DNA of 34,796 bases from Candidatus Poribacteria bacterium. Its GTDB lineage: Bacteria; Poribacteria; WGA-4E; UBA9662. The notes below the pieces were generated by a model. The model did not search any database and was not told where the DNA came from. It saw only the letters and a program-made list of their open reading frames with translations. Location: positions 8,047 to 42,842 of the forward strand of contig DTUY01000381.1 in the NCBI GenBank assembly GCA_012963885.1, written 5' to 3'. Of this stretch, positions 17,223 to 25,929 are shown piece by piece (position 1 is the first letter of the stretch; every line of letters begins with the position of its first letter). The position numbers and the translations under genes are program-made.

Positions 17223-19291
17223 GCACAGACAAGACTCTCGTCAGCTGGTTCTGCTTTGATGAGGAACCCTCAAAGCCATGCAGCGTGATCAGTCTGCAGG
17301 CGATTGACAAATATGACGCACTTGCTTTTGGGCAGGATGCTCTAGGTAAATGGTCCACCGCCAGCAATGATAACACTCGCACGCAAACCAAGGAACAACT
17401 GACGCAAAATCCGGCACAGGAAATCGTACCCGGACAGTTTATGATGATGGCGGCCGTTTATCTGGATAAGACGGTCACCATTTATCGCGATGGGGAAGTG
17501 TACGCCAGCTACACCATCGAAAAGCCGTTTGATTTTCTTAGCAGTCCCTACTTGCAACTGGTAATTGGTCCAATCAAGCTAAGTCCTAACCACGCAAAAT
17601 CATTCAAAGGCAAAATCAAGGACGTAAGGATTTATGCCCAGGCTCTGACTCAGGAGGAGATTAAAGGCTTAAAGCCAAACGAACCTTCGAGCATTCAACC
17701 GTTCAGCTGGTTTGATTTCTCCAAAGATGGTTGGCCGGATGACCAAACTGGAAGATTCCCCGAGATTAAAAATGGGGGTGTAAGAAAAGAGAATCCTAAA
17801 GATGGGTATGTTATTTTCGACCAGGACAATAGGTGTTTAAATACCATGGACAGCGAAGCCGTACGCATAGCCCGAGATTTTCGTCAGCGGCTGATGGATG
17901 ATCCGACTCGCCCGACCTATCACTTGGTCAATTCCGAGGGCGATGGCGACAGGAACTATTCAGCCGATCCCAATTTTTTTGTCTACTGGAAAGGTCAGTA
18001 TCATTTCGGTTATATGAACAAAGGCGATGAGTACGCTTTTGGTCACTATACAAGTACTGACCTTGTTCACTGGAGACGGCGCAAGGACTGTGGCCTAGGC
18101 AGTGGAGGTTGTGGTACTGGCGGTACGATCATCACCAAAGACGGCAAGAAAGTTATCTTTGTCGGCATATTTGGCGGCCGAGCATCCTATATCGAGTCTT
18201 CGGACGAGAATCTCGAGGAATGGTCTAAGCCGATTGACATTCAAGTGCCCCAAGAGGCCTTGGATGCCGACTATTGGATATTCTGGGATCCAGATGCCTG
18301 GGTTGAGGGAGATTACTACTATGTGTATTCCGGATCTCACGCTGGCCACCCTTTCGATAAACGACCGGGGTCGGGTTCTTGGTATAAAGAGCCGACACTG
18401 ATGCGATCCAAAGATTTTAAGAACTGGGAGTTTCTCGGTAAATTCATGACCAAAGACTTGCCTGGACTTGATCGGCAGGATTATTCCTGTACTGATTTCT
18501 TTAAACTCGGCCACAAGCAGATGAAGCTGCTCATCAGTCACAGTTGGGGAGCCCGTTACTATCTGGGTGAATGGAAAGATAACAAATTCACCCCCGATTT
18601 TCATGCCAAGATGAGCTGGAGCTGGAATCCTGACAAGGAGCCTGTCTACTGGGCACCCAAGACCTATCTCACACCAGATGGGCGCAGAGTAGCCATGACC
18701 CTGTTAAGGGCCAAGTTTGGCAACACATTATGGAGTGCGACATTCTCATTGCCCTGGGAGTTGAGTCTACCAGATGACGGGATTTTGCGTATCAAACCTG
18801 TTCGCGAGCTTGAACGTTTACGCTACAACGAAACGGTTGAGAGCGACATGGTAGTCAAAGCCGGCGAGAAATGCAGGCTGAAGGAAATCTTAGGTGATAC
18901 GGTCGAATTGAATGTTACCATCAAACCTACCGAAGCCAGGGACTTTGGCGTAAAAGTGTTGTGTGACAAAGGCAACCAAAATGGGCTGAATATCTTCTAT
19001 TCAGCTGGCGAGAAAAAGATTTCGGTGCGAGATGAGAAGGAAACGATAGATCCCGATACCAGCACCCGAGCTTATGCCGATGCGCCGTTCGAGTTGAAAG
19101 AGGGAGAGGATTTGAATTTACGGATATTCATCGACAAGCCAATCGTGGAAGTCTTTATCAATGACCGCCAGGCGGCGGTGCAAAGGCATCTGCATAAACC
19201 TGAAGACGTCGGAATATGCCTTCACAGTGAAGGCGGGGACCTGAAGGCGGACGTGACGGGTTGGAAGATGGCGGCGTCCAGCCAGTGGTGA
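17114..19291 (+). CDS. GH32-like glycoside hydrolase with transposase-derived N-terminus
   Basis: A 725-residue chimera. Residues 1-37 are a transposase zinc ribbon. Residues about 40-185 are a LamG/concanavalin-like module (YLDKTVTIYRDGEVYASYTI, GKIKDVRIYAQALTQEEIKG). Residues about 265-575 are a five-bladed propeller of the GH32 (levanase/fructosidase) type: NYSADPNFFVYWKGQYHFGY (nucleophile-equivalent Asp285), WIFWDPDAW (Asp392, RDP-like) and WAPKTYLTPDGRRVAM. The C-terminal beta-sandwich has the GH32C signature IFIDKPIVEVFINDRQ. In the usual Glu-Cys acid/base motif the protein has Ser458-Cys459 (DYSCTDFF), so the acid/base glutamate is not where expected. No signal peptide remains; the original N-terminus was probably lost at the fusion. 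It lies 94 bases before a sialidase-like gene on the same strand. Confidence 0.88.
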   Translation: MNCKNCHSDQVTKNGFVRSKQRYRCKSCSCNFVSGEGTDKTLVSWFCFDEEPSKPCSVISLQAIDKYDALAFGQDALGKWSTASNDNTRTQTKEQLTQNPAQEIVPGQFMMMAAVYLDKTVTIYRDGEVYASYTIEKPFDFLSSPYLQLVIGPIKLSPNHAKSFKGKIKDVRIYAQALTQEEIKGLKPNEPSSIQPFSWFDFSKDGWPDDQTGRFPEIKNGGVRKENPKDGYVIFDQDNRCLNTMDSEAVRIARDFRQRLMDDPTRPTYHLVNSEGDGDRNYSADPNFFVYWKGQYHFGYMNKGDEYAFGHYTSTDLVHWRRRKDCGLGSGGCGTGGTIITKDGKKVIFVGIFGGRASYIESSDENLEEWSKPIDIQVPQEALDADYWIFWDPDAWVEGDYYYVYSGSHAGHPFDKRPGSGSWYKEPTLMRSKDFKNWEFLGKFMTKDLPGLDRQDYSCTDFFKLGHKQMKLLISHSWGARYYLGEWKDNKFTPDFHAKMSWSWNPDKEPVYWAPKTYLTPDGRRVAMTLLRAKFGNTLWSATFSLPWELSLPDDGILRIKPVRELERLRYNETVESDMVVKAGEKCRLKEILGDTVELNVTIKPTEARDFGVKVLCDKGNQNGLNIFYSAGEKKISVRDEKETIDPDTSTRAYADAPFELKEGEDLNLRIFIDKPIVEVFINDRQAAVQRHLHKPEDVGICLHSEGGDLKADVTGWKMAASSQW

Positions 19292-19385
19292 GAAACATAC
19301 CGGATATCCACCGACCTATGCTGGTAAATTCTTCGGAGAGTATTTCAGGAATGTAACCATTAAGTACATAGAAAGGAGCTTTAGC

Positions 19386-20987
19386 GTGTTAATTCATACA
19401 CGATCAGTTGCACATAAAGTCTTTGAAATATGGCGTAGCTCAGAGCGGTTCACTAAGAACCCGGATGTTGTCAGACTGCCTTCTGGGCGACTGATGTTAA
19501 TCTATTGCGACACAGACTCACATTGGTCACAGGAAAATCAGATTTTGACGCTGCTAGCAAGCGACGACGCGGGGAGCACCTGGTTCAAACACCGAGAGCT
19601 CGTCCAGCACGATATCCGAGAGGATGAGGAACGATTGGTAACACCTCGGTTAAGCAGACTTAAGGACGAGCGACTCGTCGTACTCGTTGATCAAGATGAC
19701 AATGGCCACTTTCACGAGGACCAACCACCTGGAATACTGGCTTTCTGGAGCGAGGATAATGGCAACACATGGAGTGAGGCACAGAACACAGGGATCACCG
19801 GCTTCGAACCTGACAGGGTTATGGATTTGCCCGATGGTCGGTTAGGTGTGGCTTCCCAGGTTATGCGTGGTGAAACCCAAGAGTTTGCTAACATCCTCTC
19901 CTGTTCAGACGATGGAGGACAAACGTGGTATGAACAAGCAACCATAGCACATAATGGCTACCACCGCTTCTGTGAGGGGGCGATCGTCATTCTTGACGAA
20001 GGAAAGGAACTGGCTTGCGTGATGCGCGAGAACCATTCTGCTGGTATTCCCTGTTTCGTTGCTTTCTCACAGGACATGGGAAAAACCTGGTCTAAGTCGC
20101 AAATGTTGCCTTTTGCAATTCATCGACCATATGCCAAACAGCTCGCAGACGGACGAGTGCTGGTAACTGGTCGACATGTCAATGGGGGAATGGGAACATA
20201 TGGATGGTGTGGTGACCTCAGGGTTGAAGCGGGACAATGGAGTGTGGGAGGTCCGCGCCAGCAGTTTGTGGCAGAACTGACAGCAGACGCTCTGATCATC
20301 GAAAACAAACCAGAACACGAATGCCGATATACTCTGCTGCCACCAGAATGCAGCAAAAGTGAAGTGATTTTCGAGGCTCAAATGCGTGTAGAAGGTGAGA
20401 ACGGTAAAGCTGTTGCTTTCCTTTCTGTATCCAGCCTTGGTCCACAGGGCAATTTGTTACAGATCGCTCCTGACTGGATCATGCTGAATAAGCAAACAGT
20501 CGATTTTCGTAAGCCTGTAGACATGACACATGAACGTACTGTCACAATTCATCACAAACGTGGTCTGCTTGAAGTGCGTATTGATAACAAAACACTGATT
20601 TCGGGATGCATCTGGCGCGAATCTCAGCCTCTAAGCGACTTTGGGGGGGGGGACCCATTCAAGCGTACCCAGTTTGGTCAGATAGGTGAAGCCGGAAGGA
20701 GCTTCTGGAAAAGTGTTTCTTATTCGGTCAAAAACCCCACACTCCCGGATACCGAGTGGCGATGGGAGACGTCCGATGGGCTATGGCCAGATAACTACCA
20801 GCGGGAACATCTTATTCAGATCCACGCTAACCCTCCAGGACAGAAAGCAAGGCCAGATCACGGATATTCGTCATGGTTGATGCTGGACGATGGTCGGATC
20901 CTACTTGTGGACTATACCAACTTTAGCGATGATCCTGGCCGGGCTCACCTTGTCGGTGTTTATCTCGATCAGGAGGACATAAATTAA
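19386..20987 (+). CDS. Sialidase-like (BNR/Asp-box) exo-glycosidase
   Basis: A 533-residue beta-propeller protein with four Asp boxes S-x-D-x-G-x-T-W: SDDAGSTW (59-66), SEDNGNTW (122-129), SDDGGQTW (174-181) and SQDMGKTW (228-235). The N-terminal FTKNPDVVRLPSGRLMLIY is typical of the exo-alpha-sialidase/BNR superfamily. Residues about 285-450 interrupt the propeller with a beta-sandwich-like insert (VIFEAQMRVEGENGKAVAFL, LLEVRIDNKTLISG), and the last blade returns at HGYSSWLMLDDGRILLVDYT. Start GTG with AGGAG seven bases upstream. No signal peptide, so intracellular or exported otherwise. The substrate may be any glycan, since Asp boxes are not specific to sialic acid. A G10 tract lies inside the gene at 20643-20652. 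Intact. Confidence 0.85.
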   Translation: MLIHTRSVAHKVFEIWRSSERFTKNPDVVRLPSGRLMLIYCDTDSHWSQENQILTLLASDDAGSTWFKHRELVQHDIREDEERLVTPRLSRLKDERLVVLVDQDDNGHFHEDQPPGILAFWSEDNGNTWSEAQNTGITGFEPDRVMDLPDGRLGVASQVMRGETQEFANILSCSDDGGQTWYEQATIAHNGYHRFCEGAIVILDEGKELACVMRENHSAGIPCFVAFSQDMGKTWSKSQMLPFAIHRPYAKQLADGRVLVTGRHVNGGMGTYGWCGDLRVEAGQWSVGGPRQQFVAELTADALIIENKPEHECRYTLLPPECSKSEVIFEAQMRVEGENGKAVAFLSVSSLGPQGNLLQIAPDWIMLNKQTVDFRKPVDMTHERTVTIHHKRGLLEVRIDNKTLISGCIWRESQPLSDFGGGDPFKRTQFGQIGEAGRSFWKSVSYSVKNPTLPDTEWRWETSDGLWPDNYQREHLIQIHANPPGQKARPDHGYSSWLMLDDGRILLVDYTNFSDDPGRAHLVGVYLDQEDIN

Positions 20988-21203
20988 GTCTCATTGCAGT
21001 TTCAATTGGGCCTGTATGAGGACTGGAAAGATACGCCATACTTTGTCAGCTTCGTTACAATCTGAGACGGCGTGAAGATAAGGTATTAGTTTGGCTGGCT
21101 GTTTCACTCCGCGTTATCTCGCTAGTCCCTGAAACATGGACATTTTCTAATTAGAATAGAAGACAAAATCATTATTAATATAACCTTACGGATATGGAAT
21201 CTT
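20988..21203. other. Intergenic region with a decayed reading frame
   Basis: Between the sialidase-like gene and the PhyH gene. A 44-codon plus-strand frame (21020-21154) reads GLERYAILCQLRYNLRRRED then KVLVWLAVSLRVISLVPETW. It has no start codon and is related to a stretch at 23.8 kb (see repeats). No clear promoter for the PhyH gene was found. Confidence 0.4.
21066..21107 (+). repeat. Diverged intergenic repeat, copy A
   Basis: A 42-base stretch identical at 32 positions to 23850-23891. In one plus-strand frame both give a similar peptide: EDKVLVWLAVS here and EDKILAYLAVS in copy B, with several changes at third codon positions. Both copies sit downstream of carbohydrate genes, in otherwise empty DNA. 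Probably remains of a duplicated gene or mobile element. Confidence 0.5.
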
Positions 21204-22133
21204 ATGAGTATGACTGACCAAACGAATATCACTGACCAAGAAATCAAAGACACTTTCAAACGCGATGGCTATGTTGTGGTTAAGGATATCATTGCGGATC
21301 ATGATCTCGAACCGATCCGAGACCACATCAAAACAAAGGTCGATGAGTATGCCTGTGAACAGTACGCCGAAGGCAATATTTCGTCGCTCTATGAAACCGA
21401 ATCTTTCGTGCGCCGCTACGCTGTTATCTGCGAGGAACTATCAACTTCTCCTCGTGGTTGGATGGGCAACACTTACGGTCGCGAGTTCTACGATCTCTAT
21501 AATCTGCCCAGCGTTCTCCATGTGTTGGGTATCATACACGGTCCTGAAATTTCCAATATCGGTGGTCCCGCCTTGCGAACAAAGCTACCCGGAAGCATCA
21601 TCACCTCGTTTCCCTGGCATCAGGACAGTCAATACATCGACCAATCGACGATTGGTAAGAAAGAACGCCATACCGAGGACCTGCAGATGGTCACAGTGTG
21701 GGTCCCTTTGGTCGAAGCTACGGTGGAGAACGGTTGCTGCTGGGTCATCCCGGGCAGCCACCACTGGGGTCTACTGGATGGCGCTCGAGATCAGGACAAC
21801 AACGTGCGTATGGAGAAGGACGTAGAGACACGAGGTAACCCTGTTCCCATTCCTCTAAAACCAGGAGGAGCGCTTTTTATGTCTAATTTGTGCGTCCACA
21901 CAAGCAAGTTGAATACAACCAATGGATGCCGTTGGAGTATTGATTTTCGTTACTTCCCTACTTCAGACCGAAGCGATTTGATACCTAAGCAAAAGCAGGC
22001 AGCAGAGTTTGTCCGCGACAAAGTGCGCCGAGGGGGACGAGAACCGCTGGTGGTGCTTACCAGTGGCCATAAACCCACCTGGGAAGAGTGGGATACGGCA
22101 AACCGGAAACTACAGTTAGCCTCGAGGGGGTAG
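21204..22133 (+). CDS. Phytanoyl-CoA dioxygenase (PhyH) family protein
   Basis: A 309-residue Fe(II)/2-oxoglutarate oxygenase, intact. It opens ITDQEIKDTFKRDGYVVVKD. The metal-binding triad is H139-x-D141 in FPWHQDSQY and His232 in LCVHTSKLN; Arg243 in GCRWSIDFRY should bind 2-oxoglutarate. PGGALFMSN (220-228) is the usual strand before the distal His, and the loop GCCWVIPGSHHWG (178-190) is typical. The ATG has only a weak GGAA upstream. It lies between the sialidase-like gene and a Gfo/Idh gene on the same strand, suggesting hydroxylation or demethylation of a sugar-derived or methylated small molecule; the substrate is unknown. Confidence 0.92.
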   Translation: MSMTDQTNITDQEIKDTFKRDGYVVVKDIIADHDLEPIRDHIKTKVDEYACEQYAEGNISSLYETESFVRRYAVICEELSTSPRGWMGNTYGREFYDLYNLPSVLHVLGIIHGPEISNIGGPALRTKLPGSIITSFPWHQDSQYIDQSTIGKKERHTEDLQMVTVWVPLVEATVENGCCWVIPGSHHWGLLDGARDQDNNVRMEKDVETRGNPVPIPLKPGGALFMSNLCVHTSKLNTTNGCRWSIDFRYFPTSDRSDLIPKQKQAAEFVRDKVRRGGREPLVVLTSGHKPTWEEWDTANRKLQLASRG

Positions 22134-22624
22134 CCTACGCGTGAAATCACCATCATGGTAGCATGAAGTTATTGATTTACATTAGACAGCACCACAATTA
22201 ACTTTAGTGAAGTGTAAAACCAAAAGGAGGACCACTAGGCAATTGCTCACTATTGACAGCATCGATGCAAGTTGATTGCTCTCCGCGTTTAGACATAAAA
22301 CCGAGGAAATTCTTGAGAAATCGCGAGGTTTTAATTTACCCATGTTGTTGCAAGAGTGCCAGCGAGATCAATGGGAAAGAACCTCCAGACCACCGATTGC
22401 ATCTTTGACACCATGCAATCTTATATACAGAGAGATTCTTATTCCTCTCTACATAAAACAAAGGAAACGAGCCTAATTACGATTCAAAAATTTACGGTTA
22501 GGAGAGGCAGTTCTATCTATCAAGCTTAGCCTGACATTGTTCTCACCCCTCTTCAAAAATTAATAATAATGAATGTTTTTGGGCTTCTTAGAAAGTAAAA
22601 ATAGCGAAAGGGAACGATAATCTT
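22134..22624. other. Non-coding stretch with an orphan ribosome-binding site
   Basis: About 490 bases with no recognisable gene. A perfect AAAGGAGG (near 22222-22230) has no gene behind it: the nearest frame stops after ten codons. This may mark the start of a lost gene. A 66-codon frame from TTG at 22276 lacks a ribosome site and family features. Confidence 0.4.
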
Positions 22625-23638
22625 ATGGCATATCGAGGCTCCATTATCGGTTGTGGTCGGATTGGTAGCACCATTGACGATGAACAAGTTGATCGTCCAC
22701 AATTTCGGTATCCGTGGGCGCATGCACCAGCGATAATCGAGGCAAAAGGTGTGGAATTGGTTGCAGCTTCAGACCTTAGGGAGGAGCAGTTAGCAGATTT
22801 CAAACACCGTTGGGGGGTTACCGCGCTCTACTCCGACTATCGTGAGATGATTAAGAAGGAAAAGCCAGATATCGTGTGTATAACGACCAAGGTGGAGGAA
22901 AGAGCAGAAGTCGTTATCGGCGCGGCAGAAGCAGGAGTCAAGGCAATCTATGCAACGAAGCCAATGTGTCGAAGTCTGGCCGAAGCTGATGCGATGATTG
23001 AGACATGTCGGAAGCATGGCACCATTTTGGCGATTGCCTGCCACAAAAACTGGAGTCCGTGGTTTCAGGCATGCCTGAAAGCCATTAAAGAAGGCGAAAT
23101 CGGCACGTTCTCGTCGATGGCATGTAACTATGGTTGGAACCTATCAAACGGACATAGCCACACACTTGCCCTGTTCCGACTATTTGCCGAGGCTCCAGCA
23201 AAGTGGGTTTTCGGACATATGGATAGCGACGAGGCAGCAGCAAGAAATAGTGATCTCTCCGGTACAGGGATGATTTATTACGAAAATGGCATCCGTGGAT
23301 TCTTAAACACCGGCGGTTGGCTGAACATTGACTTCATTGGTCTCGATGGTTGGATTAGCGCGCGCAACGAACACGCCGACTTTGAAATGTGGGGACGTCA
23401 CCCGAGAACCCGAGAACCTATCCGCCGTCAGTTTCCGAACCCCAAACGGCCCAGAAGCTCTCAGCAGGCTGCCATTGAGGGACTCGTCAACAACCTTGAC
23501 GAAGATACGGAACCGCTTTGCCCAGGGGAATACGGTCGTGAAGCCCTCGAGATAGCTATCGGGTTGCGAGAATCACACCGGCAGGAGGGAAAAAAAATAG
23601 AACTCCCATTGGCTGACAGAAATCTGAGAATTGGTTAA
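22625..23638 (+). CDS. Gfo/Idh/MocA family oxidoreductase
   Basis: A 337-residue NAD(P)-dependent oxidoreductase. The Rossmann motif is IIGCGRIGSTIDDE (7-20) and the cofactor-strand acid is in AASDLREEQ. The family EKP motif appears as ATKPMCRSLAEAD with TKP at 111-113, so the lysine is kept while the preceding Glu is Thr. The catalytic region reads AIACHKNWSPWFQACLKAIK. A conserved HSHTLALFRLF helix and a C-terminal PGEYGREALEIAIGLRESHR follow. Start ATG has AAAGGGA 12 bases upstream. It follows the intact PhyH gene on the same strand and could act on the same substrate. Distinct from the other two Gfo/Idh proteins in the window. Intact. Confidence 0.92.
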   Translation: MAYRGSIIGCGRIGSTIDDEQVDRPQFRYPWAHAPAIIEAKGVELVAASDLREEQLADFKHRWGVTALYSDYREMIKKEKPDIVCITTKVEERAEVVIGAAEAGVKAIYATKPMCRSLAEADAMIETCRKHGTILAIACHKNWSPWFQACLKAIKEGEIGTFSSMACNYGWNLSNGHSHTLALFRLFAEAPAKWVFGHMDSDEAAARNSDLSGTGMIYYENGIRGFLNTGGWLNIDFIGLDGWISARNEHADFEMWGRHPRTREPIRRQFPNPKRPRSSQQAAIEGLVNNLDEDTEPLCPGEYGREALEIAIGLRESHRQEGKKIELPLADRNLRIG

Positions 23639-24154
23639 TTAAGAGATTTTGCCTAAGGTTTATTTACATAGAGATGAAGCATGTACACGCATGGATCTCA
23701 ACCACTCTTCCAACCATTCTACTCAATTAGGGCATATATAAGTGACGAGAGAGATCCTTTTCACCTCGTCCTAATCCTAATGTCTGCCGTCATGTTTGAT
23801 ATACTCAATGATACCAATTTAACATTACAAGAATTAAGGTAAGATTGGGGACAGAATGAAGACAAGATATTAGCCTATCTAGCTGTTTCACATTTACAAA
23901 TGAGCTATATACCATGGCACAAAAGGTAAATGTTAGATATGACTGCAAATAGAAGGAAGCCGAAAGATTGTCTTGAAGCAGAAGTTCCCAACTACAATCC
24001 CACTTACGCACCATCCTGGTGGAGGTACTCGTAATCCCTGGCAACCTAATTAGTAACTAGCCACCTTCTATCAAGGCTATCAGTATCATAATGCCTAATA
24101 TCCAGTGATCAATTCTAGGTTGCCCAGACTCAACAGCGAAGGAACCATAAGTTT
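23639..24154. other. Non-coding stretch with decayed frame
   Basis: About 515 bases without an intact gene. A plus-strand frame from 23792 reads MFDILNDTNLTLQELR, a stop, then DWGQNEDKILAYLAVSHLQM; it looks like the worn tail of a gene and carries repeat copy B. Confidence 0.4.
23850..23891 (+). repeat. Diverged intergenic repeat, copy B
   Basis: Partner of 21066-21107 (32 of 42 bases identical). The shared frame encodes EDKILAYLAVS. A stop codon three residues before the repeat interrupts the frame. Confidence 0.5.
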
Positions 24155-24937
24155 ATGACAATTGATTGGAAAAATGCCCCAGACAGGGTCGTACCAGCTC
24201 TCAAAAAAGATGGATTTGTCGTTTTTCCCAACTTTTGGGATGGGGCAGAGATTGCCGAAATTTTGGTGAACATTGAACGATTTATTGCAGAAGTCATCCC
24301 CACCTTATCTCGTGATTAAGTCTTCTATGAAGACCTAGTGAGCGAAGATTCGCTCAAACAAATCCAAGAAATGCAAACTCATGATTCCTAACTTTGGAAA
24401 CTTGTTCAACAACAAATTCAAACGATTGGCCAAAATTTTGCTAGAGGGATCGGTGGTTGGCCAAAATATGCAATACTTCAACAAGCCAACCAAAATAGGG
24501 AAACCAACCCCACCTCATCAAGATGGCTACTACTTTATGCTCACCCCGTGCGAGGCTCTGACTATGTGGCTGGCTCTGGATGAAGTTGATGAGAAAAATG
24601 GCTGCGTCCGGTACGTACGGGGTTCTAATCACCTGACCATGCGCTCTCACAGTCAGACTAACACCCTCGGCTTCTCACAGGGTATTACCGATGACGGTAC
24701 AGATACGATCTGGCTAACGAAGTTGCCCTAGCAGCAAGGCCAGGTGACCTACTAGTCCATCAAGCTATAACTATCCACCGCGCCAATGGTAATCAAAGCG
24801 AATCTCGCAACCGCCGAGCTTTGGACTTCATCTACCATTCGCACCAGGCAAAAGCAGATACCAAAGTTCATACCGCTTATCAACAGAAATTGTCCGAGGA
24901 AATGGTCGAGGCCGAAAAATTTAAAACAACTAATTAA
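24155..24937 (+). pseudogene. Phytanoyl-CoA dioxygenase family gene, nonsense codon and two frameshifts
   Basis: A PhyH oxygenase of about 260 residues when repaired. It starts MTIDWKNAPDRVVPALKKDG. A TAA at 24317-24319 sits where CAA (Gln) would be expected (…LSRD-stop-VFYED). An extra T near 24391-24394 shifts the frame; repair gives HDPNFGNLFNNKFKRLAKIL. The core has metal motif PPHQDGYYF, then MWLALDEVDEKNGCVRYVRG. A further one-base loss near 24712 hides the end, which reads RPGDLLVHQAITIHRANGN (distal His) and RRALDFIYHSHQAKAD. The nonsense substitution makes this a true pseudogene rather than a read error. Confidence 0.9.
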
Positions 24938-24974
24938 ACTTGGAAAAATACAATTAACGTGAAGTATACTATTA

Positions 24975-25868
24975 AATTCAGAATAGGGGTCAATTTTCAG
25001 AAACGTAGCGTTGAACACGCTATAAGTGTCGCGCTTAAAATCTAAAATCAAACCAGTACTATATAAAGATACATGTAAGATGGTCAAAATATTGAACTGC
25101 ATTCGGGTAATAATGACAGCCCTTATGACGGCGATGTCATTGTTTTTCATTTCACAAGTCGATGCCAAACAAACATTCTATAACTCATTGGATAGTAAGG
25201 AAGCAGTCGAAGCTGGTGGTGGGAAAGTGCACGCTGGCTCCTTTGAAAAGGCGCACCGAGGCAACGGGTTTTTGGCGGATGGAAAAGGTGACGCCGTTTC
25301 GTTTCCCACCGCAGGACACATAAAACAAGATGTAGGTTCGATTGCGCTTTGGGTCAAAGTGATGGTAGACATCCAGAAAGTGCCGGGAGAATCATTCATT
25401 TTTATGATGTACAAACGCGGGAGCGACGCATTCTTCATCAACCACAGCCATGGTTGGAACCCCAAGGGAATTTGTTGGATGATAAAAGCTGGCGGTAAAT
25501 GGTTCACGAATGGAAAAGGTAAATCATGCAGCCAGGATTTGGATTGGAAAAAGGGCGAGACTCATCACATCGTCACTTCGTGGGGGCCAAAAGGCCAACA
25601 GCTTTGGTTGGATGGGAAGTTGGTGGGCCAAGCTCCAGGGCACAAAACAGGTACGACGAAAATGGACAATAACTTCTGGGTTGGGAATATTGAGATTGAA
25701 AAAGGTAGCACGCTACCTTCACAGTGGGTTCAGGACGAGCTCTACATCTTCGATACCCAACTGGGACAAGGAGAAGTTGATGGAATTATGAAGTCGAGTG
25801 TAACAGCTGTCGAACCGTCTCATGATAAGCTCTCTTTAACTTGGGGAATGATCAAGCTGAAAAAGTGA
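24975..25868 (+). repeat. Tandem duplication unit 1 (leader plus LamG gene)
   Basis: Related to 25930-26816 at a spacing of about 955 bases, decreasing to 948 at the stop codons through small indels. Similarity covers both the gene and about 100 bases of leader (both share CTTAAAATCTAAAAT). Near the 3' end 78 of 81 bases agree (25683-25763 against 26634-26714), clearly closer than the 5' part. Confidence 0.85.
25080..25868 (+). CDS. Secreted LamG (concanavalin A-like) protein, copy 1
   Basis: A 262-residue exported protein. Residues 1-29 are a signal peptide (MVKILNCIRVIMTALMTAMS, ending VDA before KQ). Residues 31-230 form a Laminin_G_3/LamG beta-sandwich: ALWVKVMVDIQKVPGESFIF, WKKGETHHIVTSWG, QLWLDGKLVGQ, FWVGNIEIEKGS, VQDELYIFDTQL. 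The tail after a VEPS linker ends LTWGMIKLKK, also found in copy 2. The ATG at 25080 aligns with that of copy 2 and was chosen over an in-frame upstream codon at 25026. The ribosome site is weak here (AAGATAC where copy 2 has AAGGAGAC), so expression may be lower. LamG domains bind glycans; no catalytic residues are seen. Confidence 0.88.
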   Translation: MVKILNCIRVIMTALMTAMSLFFISQVDAKQTFYNSLDSKEAVEAGGGKVHAGSFEKAHRGNGFLADGKGDAVSFPTAGHIKQDVGSIALWVKVMVDIQKVPGESFIFMMYKRGSDAFFINHSHGWNPKGICWMIKAGGKWFTNGKGKSCSQDLDWKKGETHHIVTSWGPKGQQLWLDGKLVGQAPGHKTGTTKMDNNFWVGNIEIEKGSTLPSQWVQDELYIFDTQLGQGEVDGIMKSSVTAVEPSHDKLSLTWGMIKLKK

Positions 25869-25929
25869 AAGTGACCTACCATATGAATAGCCGATTTATT
25901 ACCATATATCAAGAATAGACAGAATATCG

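Noticed and set aside
18095..18604. 169-codon minus-strand frame
   Set aside because: Antisense shadow of the GH32-like gene; no ribosome site and composition typical of a shadow frame.
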